This document shows positions 14,186-24,024 of a stretch of 41,480 bases of DNA, in pieces. The DNA is from WOZL01 sp041678645 (lineage in GTDB: Bacteria; Patescibacteriota; Dojkabacteria; SC72). Numbering within the stretch: position 1 is the stretch's first letter; every line of letters starts with the position of its first letter. A program made the translations under genes and the position numbers. The stretch is taken from positions 1 through 41,480 of the forward strand of contig JBAYNT010000001.1 of the NCBI GenBank assembly GCA_041678645.1, written 5' to 3'. The notes beneath the pieces are model-generated. The model saw only the letters and a program-made list of their open reading frames with translations, ran no database searches and was not told the DNA's origin.

Positions 14186-15945
14186 TTCTCTGTTTGTAAT
14201 CTCCATAAAAGGGCATATATCCCTTCATTATTCATAAGATCCTGATGCTTTCCAACTTCCACAATTTTACCTTCATCAAAAACGATAATTTTATCTGCAT
14301 GCATAACTGTAGAAAGTCTATGTGCGATAACTATAGTCGTCTTATGCTTCGTTAAATTTGCAAAGGCTCCCTGTATAGCCTTCTCATTTTCTGAATCTAA
14401 TTGACTTGTAGCTTCATCGAAAATTATAATCTCTGGATTCTCTAACATAACCCTGGCTATAGCCAACCTTTGCCTCTGACCACCAGACAATTTAATCCCA
14501 CGTTCACCGACAACAGTATCGTAACCTTTTGGTAGAGACTCTATAAATCTATCGAGGGCAGAATTTCTAGCGGCTTCTTTTATCTCTTCCATAGAAGCAT
14601 CAGGATTACCATAAGAAATGTTGTATCTAATTGTTTCGTTAAACATTACAGGATCTTGAGGAACTAAACCAATTGCCTTCCTTAAGCTCCTAAGTGTTAG
14701 ATCTTTAACATCAGTACCATTAACCTTTATGCTCCCATTATCGACATCATAATACCTCATAACCAGCTTTGCTAAAGTAGTCTTTCCACTACCAGACTTG
14801 CCGACAAATGCAACTGTCTGATCTAACTTAATCTCAAAATTCACATCTTCCAACACATGCTTCTTGCTCTTGTTTTCGTCATCAACAGTCTCTGTATATG
14901 TAAAACTCACATCTTTAAAAGATATGCCCTTTTTAATATCTCCAATATCCCTTGCGTCCAGCTTCTCCTGAACAACTGATTCCGTTTGCATAATATCCAT
15001 AAATTTTTTTAAATCTACACTCGCCTTCATAAAATCTTTTGCCTTATATGCAAGATTAATCGCCTTCCAAATCATGTTGTACGAATATCCCACAGTAGTA
15101 ACCAGCACGCCCGTAGTCCAGATACCACTCTGAACTTTTGAATAGGTAATAGATATTATTAAAGCTGCTGACAAAAGAGTTATTAAATAAATAGCTATAT
15201 CGAAGAATCTAAATGTTAAAATATATTTCATTCCCTGTTTTTCCCATTCGTCAAACCTCTGCTCTAGTCTCTCTATCTCATACTCTTCCTGCCCAAAAGC
15301 TTTTACTGTTTCAAACCCAATTAGATTATCGGAAATAACCCCTCCTATTTTATCGGCTTCATCAATAACTTTCTTACGAATTTTTATATTCCATTTTAGT
15401 AAAGGATAACCGACAACGATAGAAATTAGTAATGTAGACATGAAAAGAATAGAAAGTAGGGGACTTATCGTATATAGGAAATAGGAAGAGACGGACACAT
15501 CAAAAACATTGATTAAACCCCAAATGTTTAAATTATTAAAAATGGTATTAAGAGCACCATTTATCCTACTGGAAATAGATATAAGAGACCCAGTTGATTT
15601 AGAGGAATGAAATTTATAATCTAGACTTTGTATTTTCTTAACATAATCAACTCTAGGTTTCCTTTCCAGAAATTTGATGTCTATTAGCCCCTCAACATAA
15701 AAAAGAATCTCCTCAATTATGGTCCTAAACACAAGTGTTACAAAAAGAATCTTTATCAACTGCGCACCATCTTCAAAGACAGAAATATTGAGCTTATCAA
15801 CTATTTTTCCGAACAAAAAAGGATAGAGCCCATCTAAAAAAGCAATAGATATGACAGAAGCAACGACGACAATATACATCCACTTCTTTTGCAGAACATA
15901 GTAAAAATATGTCTTTAAAACTTTGTTTGTTTCCTTTGCTTTCAT
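14182..15945 (-). CDS. ABC exporter with fused membrane and ATPase domains
   Basis: A 587-residue half-transporter of the MsbA/multidrug type. Six membrane helices fill about residues 20-310. The ATPase domain has Walker A GKSGSGKTT, the Q-loop in VPQDPVMF, signature LSGGQRQR, Walker B IIIFDEATSQLD and the switch in IAHRLSTV. It probably works as a homodimer since no partner half is adjacent. The substrate may be a lipid or drug; the neighbouring GT-C protein and flippase suggest envelope work. A minus-strand TACAAT (15955-15960) is 9 nt before the ATG. The N-terminus is basic and soluble. Confidence 0.95.
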   Translation of the reverse strand: MKAKETNKVLKTYFYYVLQKKWMYIVVVASVISIAFLDGLYPFLFGKIVDKLNISVFEDGAQLIKILFVTLVFRTIIEEILFYVEGLIDIKFLERKPRVDYVKKIQSLDYKFHSSKSTGSLISISSRINGALNTIFNNLNIWGLINVFDVSVSSYFLYTISPLLSILFMSTLLISIVVGYPLLKWNIKIRKKVIDEADKIGGVISDNLIGFETVKAFGQEEYEIERLEQRFDEWEKQGMKYILTFRFFDIAIYLITLLSAALIISITYSKVQSGIWTTGVLVTTVGYSYNMIWKAINLAYKAKDFMKASVDLKKFMDIMQTESVVQEKLDARDIGDIKKGISFKDVSFTYTETVDDENKSKKHVLEDVNFEIKLDQTVAFVGKSGSGKTTLAKLVMRYYDVDNGSIKVNGTDVKDLTLRSLRKAIGLVPQDPVMFNETIRYNISYGNPDASMEEIKEAARNSALDRFIESLPKGYDTVVGERGIKLSGGQRQRLAIARVMLENPEIIIFDEATSQLDSENEKAIQGAFANLTKHKTTIVIAHRLSTVMHADKIIVFDEGKIVEVGKHQDLMNNEGIYALLWRLQTEN

Positions 15946-15968
15946 AACTCAAACATTGTAGCAAAGAA

Positions 15969-15988
15969 AAGCCCGTTTTGACAGGCTT
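15969..15988 (-). terminator. intrinsic terminator of the GT-C membrane protein gene
   Basis: On the minus strand, AAGCCTG and CGGGCTT form a 7-bp stem with one G-T pair and a 6-nt loop, followed by TTCTTTG. It lies between the end of the GT-C gene and the start of the ABC exporter gene, separating the two. Confidence 0.65.
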
Positions 15989-16012
15989 CTTACCTAATAT
16001 CTTGTTGGGAAT

Positions 16013-17359
16013 CTAATAATCTATACTTCCAAACCAACTAGGATCAACATTACTAATGAAAAATGGTAAGCCTCCAATGATAAAAAGTGCTATTAAACCA
16101 ACGAAAATCAACACTCTTAACCACTTCCTTTTTATCATGCCAAAAGATAAAACAATCAAGATGTACAGCGGGGCAATAACTGGGAAAATATATCTACCCT
16201 GAAGTGCTAAAGCAGGGTAGCTACGCTTTAAATACATATCATAGTTTTGGACAAACAGAAGAACAAGTGAATAGAAAAGAGTAACTATAGATATATATTT
16301 AATCTCTCTACTAAACTTCTTCCAATTTAACCCCCCAATTACAGTTGAAATAAGTAAGAAAAATATATAAAAAGGAACTATTACATTTGAAGCAAACAAA
16401 CTATCATCTCCCATAATTCCCACTGTACGCCTAGTCATTTCCCAAATCCACACCCCTGTATATCTAATGGGATCTAATCTCTGCCCACTAAATACCATTT
16501 CAAAGAAACGAACTTCTTGTGGAGGTATTGTTACATTGTCCCTATAAAACACACCATTTTCCAGGCACTGCTCATATGTTAAGACATCCAAACAATCGGG
16601 ATCTAAGGAGTGAAATTTAATCAAGTTAATTCCATATACACCAAAGTTAAGTAGAAACAGTATGGATATGGGTATAAGGAGATACAAAATTTTACCTTTT
16701 AATTCGCTTTTATAAACTCCCCAGTTTTTAATTACATGTATTGCAGCAATTAGAATTAATATAAAAGAGAGTGGTAGAGTAGTGTATTTAGTCAAACCGC
16801 CTAATAAAATCATCATCAACATTAAGAAGATATCTTTCCAATTTCCCATCGTCTTAACTGCTCTGACAAAGAAAAGAATTGAGAATACAGCGAGCATATT
16901 TGCTAAATTGTCATAGTTAATAGAGCTGGAAAGAAATAAGAACATTAATGTATTACTCAAAAGGAATACAGGTAATAATCTCAACCACTTGTTTTTAAAA
17001 AATTCTTTTGATAGCAAATATGTACCAAGCAATGTTAAAAGAGAATATAGTATATTCACGACTCTTAAAAGAATTACTTCATTAAATTGGAAAGTAGCTG
17101 TATTGAGATTTAGGAGTCTCCCATTTAACCAAAAATACAGATAAGGTTGATATTCCAAGTCTCTCCATTTATACGTATCTGGTTGGTTTTTCGGTACAGA
17201 CAATGTTTCTGCATATTTTTGTGACACTCTAAGGTGATACCAAGAGTCAGAAGATACTCCCATTTTTACATTAAAGGCAAGATAGAGAGTAAATGCTAAG
17301 AATATAGCCAAGAAGAGTACTAACAACAATTGTTCTAGATTAAACTTCCTTTTTAGCAA
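16013..17359 (-). CDS. multi-pass GT-C type membrane protein (DUF2142-like)
   Basis: A 448-residue protein with about 11 membrane helices. After the first helix comes a loop with SSDSWYHLRVSQKYAE, carrying an acidic residue where GT-C glycosyltransferases keep their catalytic Asp. A later periplasmic loop and the motif LQGRYIFPVIAPLYIL resemble DUF2142 and related sugar-transfer membrane proteins. It may move a sugar from a lipid carrier to a cell-surface glycan or protein. It overlaps the upstream flippase-like gene by 20 nt, so the two are co-expressed and probably act in one pathway. Donor and acceptor are unknown. Confidence 0.75.
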   Translation of the reverse strand: MLKRKFNLEQLLLVLFLAIFLAFTLYLAFNVKMGVSSDSWYHLRVSQKYAETLSVPKNQPDTYKWRDLEYQPYLYFWLNGRLLNLNTATFQFNEVILLRVVNILYSLLTLLGTYLLSKEFFKNKWLRLLPVFLLSNTLMFLFLSSSINYDNLANMLAVFSILFFVRAVKTMGNWKDIFLMLMMILLGGLTKYTTLPLSFILILIAAIHVIKNWGVYKSELKGKILYLLIPISILFLLNFGVYGINLIKFHSLDPDCLDVLTYEQCLENGVFYRDNVTIPPQEVRFFEMVFSGQRLDPIRYTGVWIWEMTRRTVGIMGDDSLFASNVIVPFYIFFLLISTVIGGLNWKKFSREIKYISIVTLFYSLVLLFVQNYDMYLKRSYPALALQGRYIFPVIAPLYILIVLSFGMIKRKWLRVLIFVGLIALFIIGGLPFFISNVDPSWFGSIDY

Positions 17360-18314
17360 AGAAAACCTCCTTTAAATTAAATTCTTTAAGAAAAATAAAT
17401 GTAAAGACCATCATAAAGAAGAGCAAAAAGAAGAGGATACCTCTATCAACTATAGCTAACTGTAATATCTGTTCTTGCTCTAGGCCAATACTCTGTGATG
17501 AGATTAGGAATACCGCTTCTCTGATACCTAAGGATCCGGGAGTTAAACTTACAAGAAGAGAGACACCTGAAAGAGAACCATACAAAATTAAATCTAAAAC
17601 CTTTACATTAATTCCCAAAGATATGAATTCGAAATAGATAATTATTGTGTTGACCAGAATGTTTGCAAGAGTAATGGAAATTAGTTGGAGTAGCAACTTC
17701 CTATTACTGACAATATTGTCCCAACTTTTCATAAATCTATCTAGAAACTTGGCAACTTTCCCAAAAAGACTTCTTTCTTTCTTAAATATCCTATCAAATG
17801 GGATTCTTACAAACATTAAAAATAGCATTGCTAATAGGAGACCCCCAAAGAAAAGGATAAGAGTAAAATAGAACTGATCATTTAACCACCATTTTAGGAA
17901 CAGAGATGAGACTCCAAAAATAGAATATAGCAAGAAGAGTATTATATAGTAACCATAGAGTGTTGAAAGGAATTTCGAGTACTCAAAGTTATATTTTTTC
18001 TTCAGATATGTCGCTCTGAATACTGCTCCTGCTCTCATTGGAAGAAGATAGTTACCTACACGCGAGAGGGTAGAGAGATAGAAGGCCTCTTTTGTTGTTA
18101 TCCTTCTATCAAAGGCTAAAAGAGTAACCTTAATAAAATAACCTTCTAGGAGAAAAACGATTAAGAATGATATGACAATAATTAGTAGATATTCCCCTTC
18201 GATATCTTTCAAAACTGTGAGGATTTCAGGGTTTCTGTAGATGTACAATCCAAACAGAATCAGTATCAGCACTGTAAGAAGTAATGATATATATTTACCG
18301 AGTTTCTTTTTCAT
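17340..18314 (-). CDS. flippase-like membrane protein (LPG synthase TM / UPF0104 family)
   Basis: A 324-residue protein with about eight helices. The pattern STLSRVGNYLLPMRAGAVFR (residues 81-100) and, near residue 255, SLTPGSLGIREAVFLIS are hallmarks of the lysylphosphatidylglycerol-synthase membrane domain and AglD-related UPF0104 proteins. It lacks the soluble aminoacyl-transfer domain of MprF, so it may flip or handle a lipid-linked substrate. It is co-transcribed with the GT-C gene. A TGnTATAAT extended -10 on the minus strand ends 6 nt before the ATG, predicting a leaderless mRNA. Confidence 0.85.
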   Translation of the reverse strand: MKKKLGKYISLLLTVLILILFGLYIYRNPEILTVLKDIEGEYLLIIVISFLIVFLLEGYFIKVTLLAFDRRITTKEAFYLSTLSRVGNYLLPMRAGAVFRATYLKKKYNFEYSKFLSTLYGYYIILFLLYSIFGVSSLFLKWWLNDQFYFTLILFFGGLLLAMLFLMFVRIPFDRIFKKERSLFGKVAKFLDRFMKSWDNIVSNRKLLLQLISITLANILVNTIIIYFEFISLGINVKVLDLILYGSLSGVSLLVSLTPGSLGIREAVFLISSQSIGLEQEQILQLAIVDRGILFFLLFFMMVFTFIFLKEFNLKEVFFAKKEV

Positions 18315-18320
18315 AAATTG

Positions 18321-18329
18321 ATTATACCA
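18321..18329 (-). promoter_or_regulatory. extended -10 box 6 nt from the flippase start (leaderless)
   Basis: TGGTATAAT on the minus strand ends 6 nt before the ATG. The spacing predicts that the message starts at the start codon. Confidence 0.6.
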
Positions 18330-18387
18330 AACAAATGCAGTAAAAAACTAACTAAGTAGGCTAAAATGTGATAGAATTATCGCCGAA

Positions 18388-20292
18388 ATGGAAAAAGATT
18401 TTACTCAAGAAAATATAAGAAATGTAGCAATAATAGCACATGTTGATCATGGGAAGACAACCTTAGTAGATGCTCTTATGAAGCAAACTCATCTCTTTAG
18501 GGATAATCAAGAGGAAATGACTCAGGAAAGAATACTTGACTCTGGTGATTTAGAAAGAGAGAAGGGTATTACGATCAATGCAAAAAATATCGCTATTGTA
18601 TACAGAGATACTAAGATAAATATAATCGATACCCCTGGCCATGCAGATTTTGGTGGAGAGGTGGAGAGGACATTGAATATGGCAGATAGCTGCCTTCTAC
18701 TTGTTGACGCGCAGGAGGGCGTTATGCCTCAAACAAAGTTTGTACTCAAAAAGGCCCTACATCAAGGTCTCAAAGTTATCGTTGTAATTAATAAAATAGA
18801 TAAGAAACTGGCAGACTGTAAGAAGACTTTAAGTAAAATACAAGATCTATTTTTAGAACTAGCAAATAATACTGATCAATTAGATTTTCCAGTTTTCTAC
18901 GGCATCTCTAGAGAAGGGAAAATTTTCAAGGAGATTCCTACTGGAGATTTAACTCAACCAAACAGTACACAGGGTGATATTTCACCAATATTAGATGAGA
19001 TTGTTGATAATATGCCTGCTCCAAAAGGGACTTTAGATGGACCCTTCCAAATGCAAATAACCTCATTGGAGTATGATAATCATCTAGGCAGGTATTTAAT
19101 TGGGAGAATAAATAGAGGGAAGGTGAGTATAGATGATCCTGTTGTAATACTAAAGGCAGATAAAGATGGGAGGTTGGAAAGAAATCAGGGTAGAGTACGA
19201 GAACTTTTTACTAAAAATGGCATCTCTTGGGAAGAAACAAAGCAAGCATTCGTAGGTGATATCGTGGCAGTTGCTGGTATTGAATCTTTAAGTATTGGTG
19301 CAACCATATGCAGTCTGGATAAGGAGGAAATCCTACCGGAGATAGAAATTACACCACCAAGTGTAAGAGTGAAGTTTGAAGCGAACACATCACCTTTTGC
19401 AGGTACTGAGGGAGAGTTTGTAACAGCAAAACAACTGGCTCAGAGGTTGGAACAGGAAAAGAATTTAAACGTAGGACTTAAAATAGAGAGCGAAACTGAA
19501 AATATCCACTATGTATCAGGCAGAGGAGAGTTACAATTAGCAATTCTAATTGAACAGTTAAAGAGGGAGGGCTATGAATTCCAGTTAAGTAAACCTGAGG
19601 TAATCTTACAAAAAATTAACGGGGTAATTTCAGAACCTTTAGAGGAGCTAGTAATAGTTGCAGAGGAGAGCTACTTAAGTGAGATAAGCCAAGAGATGAG
19701 CAATAGAAAAGGTTCATTAATAAATATTGAGACTTACAATGGTTACAGTACCTTTACATATGAAATTCTAACAAGAAATATTATTGGCCTTCATAGAATG
19801 CTTATGAACTCAACAAAGGGAACTGCTCTTATCAACAGCTATATCAAAGAGTACATACCTTACAAAAAACAGGAGGAGTTTTTTAGGAAGGGAGTAATTA
19901 TCTCTATGGAGAGTGGTACAGCTTTAGCGTATGCCCTTACTTCAATCCAAGAGAGAGGAAAGATGTTTATTAAAGGCTCGACTGAGGTATATGAAGGAAT
20001 GATAATAGGGATTAATAATCATGAAGATGATTTAGTAGTAAACCCTTGCAAGAGTAGACATAAGAGTAATGTGCGTATGTCACATGCCGAGGTTACAGAA
20101 ATAAATCTTAAAGCCACAATACCCTTAACTATAGAATTCGCACTATCCTTTATCAATGATGATGAATTAATAGAGGTAACACCTAAAAATATTCGATTAA
20201 GAAAAAAACTCCTTACACAAACAGAGAGGGTGTGGTCAAATAGAAAGAACCTAACTGCTTTTGCCAAACAGCAGATGGGGCAATCTAGTTAA
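18388..20292 (+). CDS. typA: ribosome-associated GTPase TypA/BipA
   Basis: A 634-residue translational GTPase. The G domain has AHVDHGKTTL (G1, near residue 17), the switch I region with EKGITINAKN, DTPGHADFGGEVERT (G3) and NKIDK (G4). It continues through an EF-G-like domain 2, domains III and V, and a C-terminal TypA-specific domain with GTALAYALTSIQERG and RMSHAEVTEINLK. TypA binds the ribosome and helps 50S assembly or stress adaptation. Length is slightly above the usual 600-615. TAGAAT at 18372-18377 is 10 nt before the ATG. The gene stands alone and is divergent from the flippase gene. Confidence 0.97.
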   Translation: MEKDFTQENIRNVAIIAHVDHGKTTLVDALMKQTHLFRDNQEEMTQERILDSGDLEREKGITINAKNIAIVYRDTKINIIDTPGHADFGGEVERTLNMADSCLLLVDAQEGVMPQTKFVLKKALHQGLKVIVVINKIDKKLADCKKTLSKIQDLFLELANNTDQLDFPVFYGISREGKIFKEIPTGDLTQPNSTQGDISPILDEIVDNMPAPKGTLDGPFQMQITSLEYDNHLGRYLIGRINRGKVSIDDPVVILKADKDGRLERNQGRVRELFTKNGISWEETKQAFVGDIVAVAGIESLSIGATICSLDKEEILPEIEITPPSVRVKFEANTSPFAGTEGEFVTAKQLAQRLEQEKNLNVGLKIESETENIHYVSGRGELQLAILIEQLKREGYEFQLSKPEVILQKINGVISEPLEELVIVAEESYLSEISQEMSNRKGSLINIETYNGYSTFTYEILTRNIIGLHRMLMNSTKGTALINSYIKEYIPYKKQEEFFRKGVIISMESGTALAYALTSIQERGKMFIKGSTEVYEGMIIGINNHEDDLVVNPCKSRHKSNVRMSHAEVTEINLKATIPLTIEFALSFINDDELIEVTPKNIRLRKKLLTQTERVWSNRKNLTAFAKQQMGQSS

Positions 20293-20413
20293 ATCCTCCT
20301 TCCAAGGGCCTCTTTTCCACTGTTTTTTACTAAACATCTTAACAACCTAAAATTAAAAGGGTACAATTTAATTAGTTGTATCATTTTTAATTAAATTATT
20401 ATTTAACTCATAT

Positions 20414-20989
20414 ATGAAAAAAATAATTACAGGAATTCTCCTGCTACTAGTAGTAATTAGTGGAGGAGGCTATATCCTCGCACAAAAGGCAGACGCTGCA
20501 GAGCCAGGGGATGCCCTTTACAATATAGATCTGTTCGCAGAAGATGTAGAAAGGCTCCTAACTTTTAATGAAATTAAGAAAGTAAACTTAGAGACAAAAA
20601 TTCTTAATGAGAGAATCTCTGAACTAGACAGTATGTCTGAATCAGATGCTGACCTTACTGAGATACTAACTGCTGTATCTGCTCAACAAGACAGAGTGAG
20701 GAAACAATTAGGTGTCCTCGAAAATAATCCAGAGAAATATCAAGAGCAAGATATGGAGCAGGTTAGAAATAAATATCAAGGGCAAATACAGGAGAATTTG
20801 GGAATAATGGAAAAAGTACAAAACAAAAGTGAGGACTCATCATTACAAATTAAACAACAACTACAGGAAGATCTAGAAAATTGTCAGTCAGGTAATTGTA
20901 CTAAGAAAGCTGAGGAAAAAACTGCACCAAAAGACTATTGGCAAAGAGATGTTAATGAGAATGAGCAGAAAGGGAATCCTAATAACTAG
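20414..20989 (+). CDS. secreted helical protein, DUF5667-like
   Basis: A 191-residue protein with an N-terminal signal or anchor helix (about 4-24) followed by AAEPGDALYNIDLFAEDVERLL. That resembles the PGDALYPLK start of DUF5667 proteins, which are common in CPR genomes and have no known function. The rest is charged, Gln- and Glu-rich coiled coil, with two Cys close together (CQSGNC) and a polar tail. It should be exported and elongated. It sits between typA and miaB; a TACAAT near 20361 may be its -10 box. Confidence 0.65.
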   Translation: MKKIITGILLLLVVISGGGYILAQKADAAEPGDALYNIDLFAEDVERLLTFNEIKKVNLETKILNERISELDSMSESDADLTEILTAVSAQQDRVRKQLGVLENNPEKYQEQDMEQVRNKYQGQIQENLGIMEKVQNKSEDSSLQIKQQLQEDLENCQSGNCTKKAEEKTAPKDYWQRDVNENEQKGNPNN

Positions 20990-21012
20990 TCTCACATAGT
21001 TCTACACTATGA

Positions 21013-21018
21013 TAGAAT
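21013..21018 (+). promoter_or_regulatory. -10 box 6 nt from the miaB start (leaderless)
   Basis: TAGAAT ends 6 nt before the miaB ATG, overlapping a TATGAT. No Shine-Dalgarno is visible. Confidence 0.5.
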
Positions 21019-21024
21019 AGCCCT

Positions 21025-22290
21025 ATGTATAAAACTTTCCATATTAAGACATACGGCTGTGCAATGAATATCGCAGATAGTAACACTGTTAGAAATCTCC
21101 TAAGTAGGAACTCTCTAGAAGAAGTCGCTGACTGGGAAAGTGCTGATGTCATAATCTTAGTTACATGCAGTATAAGACAACAGGCAGAAGATAAAGTCTC
21201 TGGATGGGGCATAAAGGCAAACAACGAAGGTTTTAAGAATAAAACAGTTATTCTTACCGGTTGTATGGGACAAAGGTATAACAGATCGAATAATAAAATT
21301 TCTCAGAAGTATGAAAAACAGCTCTTAGGGAAATTCCCATGGATTACACATATAGTAAACATTAAAGATATTAATCAATTACCCTCAATATTAAAGCTAG
21401 ATGAAAGAGAATTAATCGATACACCCAATATAAACTACGATGAGAACAATATCTATCAAGGTCTCTTTTCAACATCTCATGGCTGTAACAACTTCTGTTC
21501 ATACTGCATTGTCCCTTACGCTAGAGGAGAATTAATAAACTACCCCAAAGAACCTATACTTAATGAAATTCAGGGTTTTGTAAACAATGGAGGTAAAATT
21601 GTTACTCTGCTTGGACAAAATGTAAATAGTTGGGAAGATAAAAATTCAACCTTTGTAGATCTCCTTAAAGAAGTTTCAACTATCAAAGGCGAGTTCTGGA
21701 TTAACTTTCTCTCTTCACACCCCAAAGATTTCTCTGATGAATTAATCGATCTAATTACCACTAATGACAAATTCCTAAAACATTGTAATATCGCAGTGCA
21801 ATCAGGCTCTGATAAAATCCTTACATTAATGAATAGACAGTATAGAGCAAAAGACTTTATTAATATCTGTAATAAAATTAAAGATAGGAATCCAGATTTT
21901 AGAATCACCACAGATACAATAGTAGGATTTCCAGGTGAAACAGAAAAGAATTTTGAAAAAAGTAAAAAACTCCTTAAAGAGTGTGATATAGAAATGGTAT
22001 ATATTGGCAAATATTCACCTAGAAAAGGTACTGTTTCGAGCAAATTAGATGATAGCATTCCATTATCAATTAAAAAGAGTAGGGAGAGAGAATTAAGAAG
22101 TATTGTAAATAAAACTAGGGTTAAGAAACATGAGAGGTTGATAGGAAAGACACTGCCAATACTTATGATTGCTCCACAAAAGGGTATTTCTTACTACAAT
22201 CATGAAGTTATTACAGAAGATATTTACGAGATAGGTAAAATTTACGAACTAACAATTAAAGATTTCACTAAAGCAGGGCTTAAATGCTAG
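21025..22290 (+). CDS. miaB: tRNA methylthiotransferase MiaB
   Basis: A 421-residue radical-SAM enzyme that adds a methylthio group to N6-isopentenyl-A37 of tRNAs. The N-terminal domain holds one 4Fe-4S cluster via the cysteines of KTYGCAMN, LVTCSIR and LTGCMGQR. The radical-SAM cluster cysteines are in CNNFCSYC (near residues 153-160). A C-terminal TRAM-like domain begins about residue 365. TYGCAMNIADS and the SHPKDFSDELI segment favour MiaB over MtaB or RimO. MiaA is not in the window. It is probably leaderless, and def follows 18 nt after its stop behind its own -10 box. Confidence 0.93.
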   Translation: MYKTFHIKTYGCAMNIADSNTVRNLLSRNSLEEVADWESADVIILVTCSIRQQAEDKVSGWGIKANNEGFKNKTVILTGCMGQRYNRSNNKISQKYEKQLLGKFPWITHIVNIKDINQLPSILKLDERELIDTPNINYDENNIYQGLFSTSHGCNNFCSYCIVPYARGELINYPKEPILNEIQGFVNNGGKIVTLLGQNVNSWEDKNSTFVDLLKEVSTIKGEFWINFLSSHPKDFSDELIDLITTNDKFLKHCNIAVQSGSDKILTLMNRQYRAKDFINICNKIKDRNPDFRITTDTIVGFPGETEKNFEKSKKLLKECDIEMVYIGKYSPRKGTVSSKLDDSIPLSIKKSRERELRSIVNKTRVKKHERLIGKTLPILMIAPQKGISYYNHEVITEDIYEIGKIYELTIKDFTKAGLKC

Positions 22291-22297
22291 CATTTGA

Positions 22298-22303
22298 TAT
22301 AAT
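22298..22303 (+). promoter_or_regulatory. -10 box 5 nt from the def start (leaderless)
   Basis: A perfect TATAAT ends 5 nt before the def ATG, in the short gap after miaB. It predicts an independent, leaderless message. Confidence 0.6.
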
Positions 22304-22308
22304 GACGT

Positions 22309-22797
22309 ATGAAACAATTAAAAATATTCACAATTGAAGACCCAAAAGAAGAAAAAATCCTAAGAAAAATCTCTAAGGATGTCAGTATAGAAGAGATAAA
22401 GTCGGAAGATTTCCAGCAGTTCTTAAAAGATCTTCTTTTTACTGCAAAGAACAGTGAGGATCAGGTTGGTATAGAATCTGGCGGAATATCAGCACCACAG
22501 GTTGGTGTAAATAAAAGGGTCGTATATATTTTCAATTACGAAACCGAAGAATTTGAGGTTTTGATTAATCCTGTTGTCCAGAACATAGGTAATAAGACAG
22601 AGATAGATATAGAAGGTTGTTTAAGTGTGCCAAATACAGAGAAAAATGTTAAAAGGTTCAAAAAGATTAAAGTTAAATATATTGATAAAGAAGGCCAAAA
22701 AGTTAACAGAAGATTCACGGGCCTTAACTCTAGAGTAGTACAACACGAAAATGATCATTTGGATGGAGTCCTTTTTATCGACAAAGCTATAGACTAG
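22309..22797 (+). CDS. def: peptide deformylase
   Basis: A 162-residue metalloenzyme that removes the formyl group from the first methionine of new proteins. The three family motifs are present: GGISAPQVGV (motif 1, usually GxGLAAxQ), EGCLSVP (motif 2, with the metal-binding Cys) and QHENDHLDG (motif 3, HExxH). Motif 1 has Ile-Ser where Leu-Ala is usual. Length is normal. It should act at the ribosome exit tunnel. Methionyl-tRNA formyltransferase is not in the window. Confidence 0.96.
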   Translation: MKQLKIFTIEDPKEEKILRKISKDVSIEEIKSEDFQQFLKDLLFTAKNSEDQVGIESGGISAPQVGVNKRVVYIFNYETEEFEVLINPVVQNIGNKTEIDIEGCLSVPNTEKNVKRFKKIKVKYIDKEGQKVNRRFTGLNSRVVQHENDHLDGVLFIDKAID

Positions 22798-22850
22798 AAA
22801 AATTCTTTAAGAGTGTATACAATGTTTAAAGTAACTTGATAATCATTTCT

Positions 22851-23990
22851 ATGAAAAAGAACCTAATTGCAATTCTATTATTAATCCTAACACCAAGCTT
22901 TATACTGGCGCAGGATATCTCTGTAGAGGATCTACTAGGAACTGACAAACAGGACGAAGCATCTGGAAACATTGAAGAGGTAGAAGAAGGGCCCATACAA
23001 CAGAAGGAGAATGTATTAAAAATATCTATACCAAAATATACTGACAACCCAAGTCATATAATTACTTTCGTTGATCCTTCAGAAGAGAAAAGTGGTGTAG
23101 AAATAGATATTGATGAGAGTGGATATAAGGAAATTAATTCTCCATACTCTCTACCTTCTCTTGGTATAGGAAAACACCACCTAAAATTTAGGTTCGTTGA
23201 CTCTATTGGTGCTACAAAAGTTCTTGAATACGACATCATAATTATTCCTAGACCTCCTATTATTAAGGCTCCTCAGTTTAGTGAGAACAACTTACTTCTT
23301 TCTGGAACAGGTCTAGCGGGCAGTGAGGTTACTCTAATAATATCTGTTGGTGCCAATAACTATACCCAAATGGCAGATATAGATAGTGAAGGTAACTGGA
23401 ACACTTCGATAAGTATGGATAGCGTCGCAAATGGTATCTACACAATTTTTGGATATACACGAAAGAATGGATATGCAAGTAATCCCAGTGAGTCAGCTGT
23501 CATGGAATATGGCAATCAAGGTATAGTTCAAGTTTCAGATCGTAATAAAGAGATATATTTTGATTTTAATGGGATTAAAGCAAATAATATTGTTCAAACA
23601 ATAAAGCAGAATCCAGATCTGTTAATTGCCTTTATCTCCTTCTTGCTAATAGGAGTAATCGCAACAGTTTTGGTATTCACATTTACAAAGAGGGTAGGCA
23701 AAAAAGGTGAGGAAAAGGATATCTCAACGAAGATAAGTGGTAATAATCAAAAGAATGAGAAAACTCTACTAGAGCTGTTTGGTACATCTACCGAAGAAAA
23801 GAAAGATAAGAAAGAGAAGAAACCTAAGATTAAAAAAACAAAGAAGGAGAAAGTAATTACAAAAACTGATTTCTTAAAGGATTTTGAGAAATTTGATCCT
23901 GATAAGGACTCCGGAAAAGAGAATCCAGAGCCTAAAGAGAAAGATAAAAAGGATGTTATAGTAACCCTTACATCTTCAAGGGAGGAGTAA
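22851..23990 (+). CDS. exported Ig-like protein with membrane anchor and lysine-rich tail
   Basis: A 379-residue protein, starting at the ATG at 22851 that gives a clean signal peptide (MKKNLIAILLLIL...FILA). A TTG five codons upstream is less likely. The exported part has an Ig-like or Big-type repeat: PRPPIIKAP, then LSGTGLAGSEVTLII and DSEGNWNTSISM, as in bacterial surface Ig domains. One transmembrane helix lies near residues 254-276. The cytoplasmic tail of about 100 residues is very rich in Lys and Glu, including runs such as KKDKKEKKPKIKKTKKEK. It is a type I membrane protein of unknown role. It ends 34 nt before tRNA-Leu. Confidence 0.75.
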   Translation: MKKNLIAILLLILTPSFILAQDISVEDLLGTDKQDEASGNIEEVEEGPIQQKENVLKISIPKYTDNPSHIITFVDPSEEKSGVEIDIDESGYKEINSPYSLPSLGIGKHHLKFRFVDSIGATKVLEYDIIIIPRPPIIKAPQFSENNLLLSGTGLAGSEVTLIISVGANNYTQMADIDSEGNWNTSISMDSVANGIYTIFGYTRKNGYASNPSESAVMEYGNQGIVQVSDRNKEIYFDFNGIKANNIVQTIKQNPDLLIAFISFLLIGVIATVLVFTFTKRVGKKGEEKDISTKISGNNQKNEKTLLELFGTSTEEKKDKKEKKPKIKKTKKEKVITKTDFLKDFEKFDPDKDSGKENPEPKEKDKKDVIVTLTSSREE

Positions 23991-24007
23991 ATACCTTCTC
24001 TATGTGA

Positions 24008-24013
24008 TAAAAT
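24008..24013 (+). promoter_or_regulatory. -10 box of tRNA-Leu(CAG)
   Basis: TAAAAT lies 11 nt before the tRNA and would start transcription near 24020. I do not see a good -35 box. Confidence 0.4.
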
Positions 24014-24024
24014 ATCCCTACGAA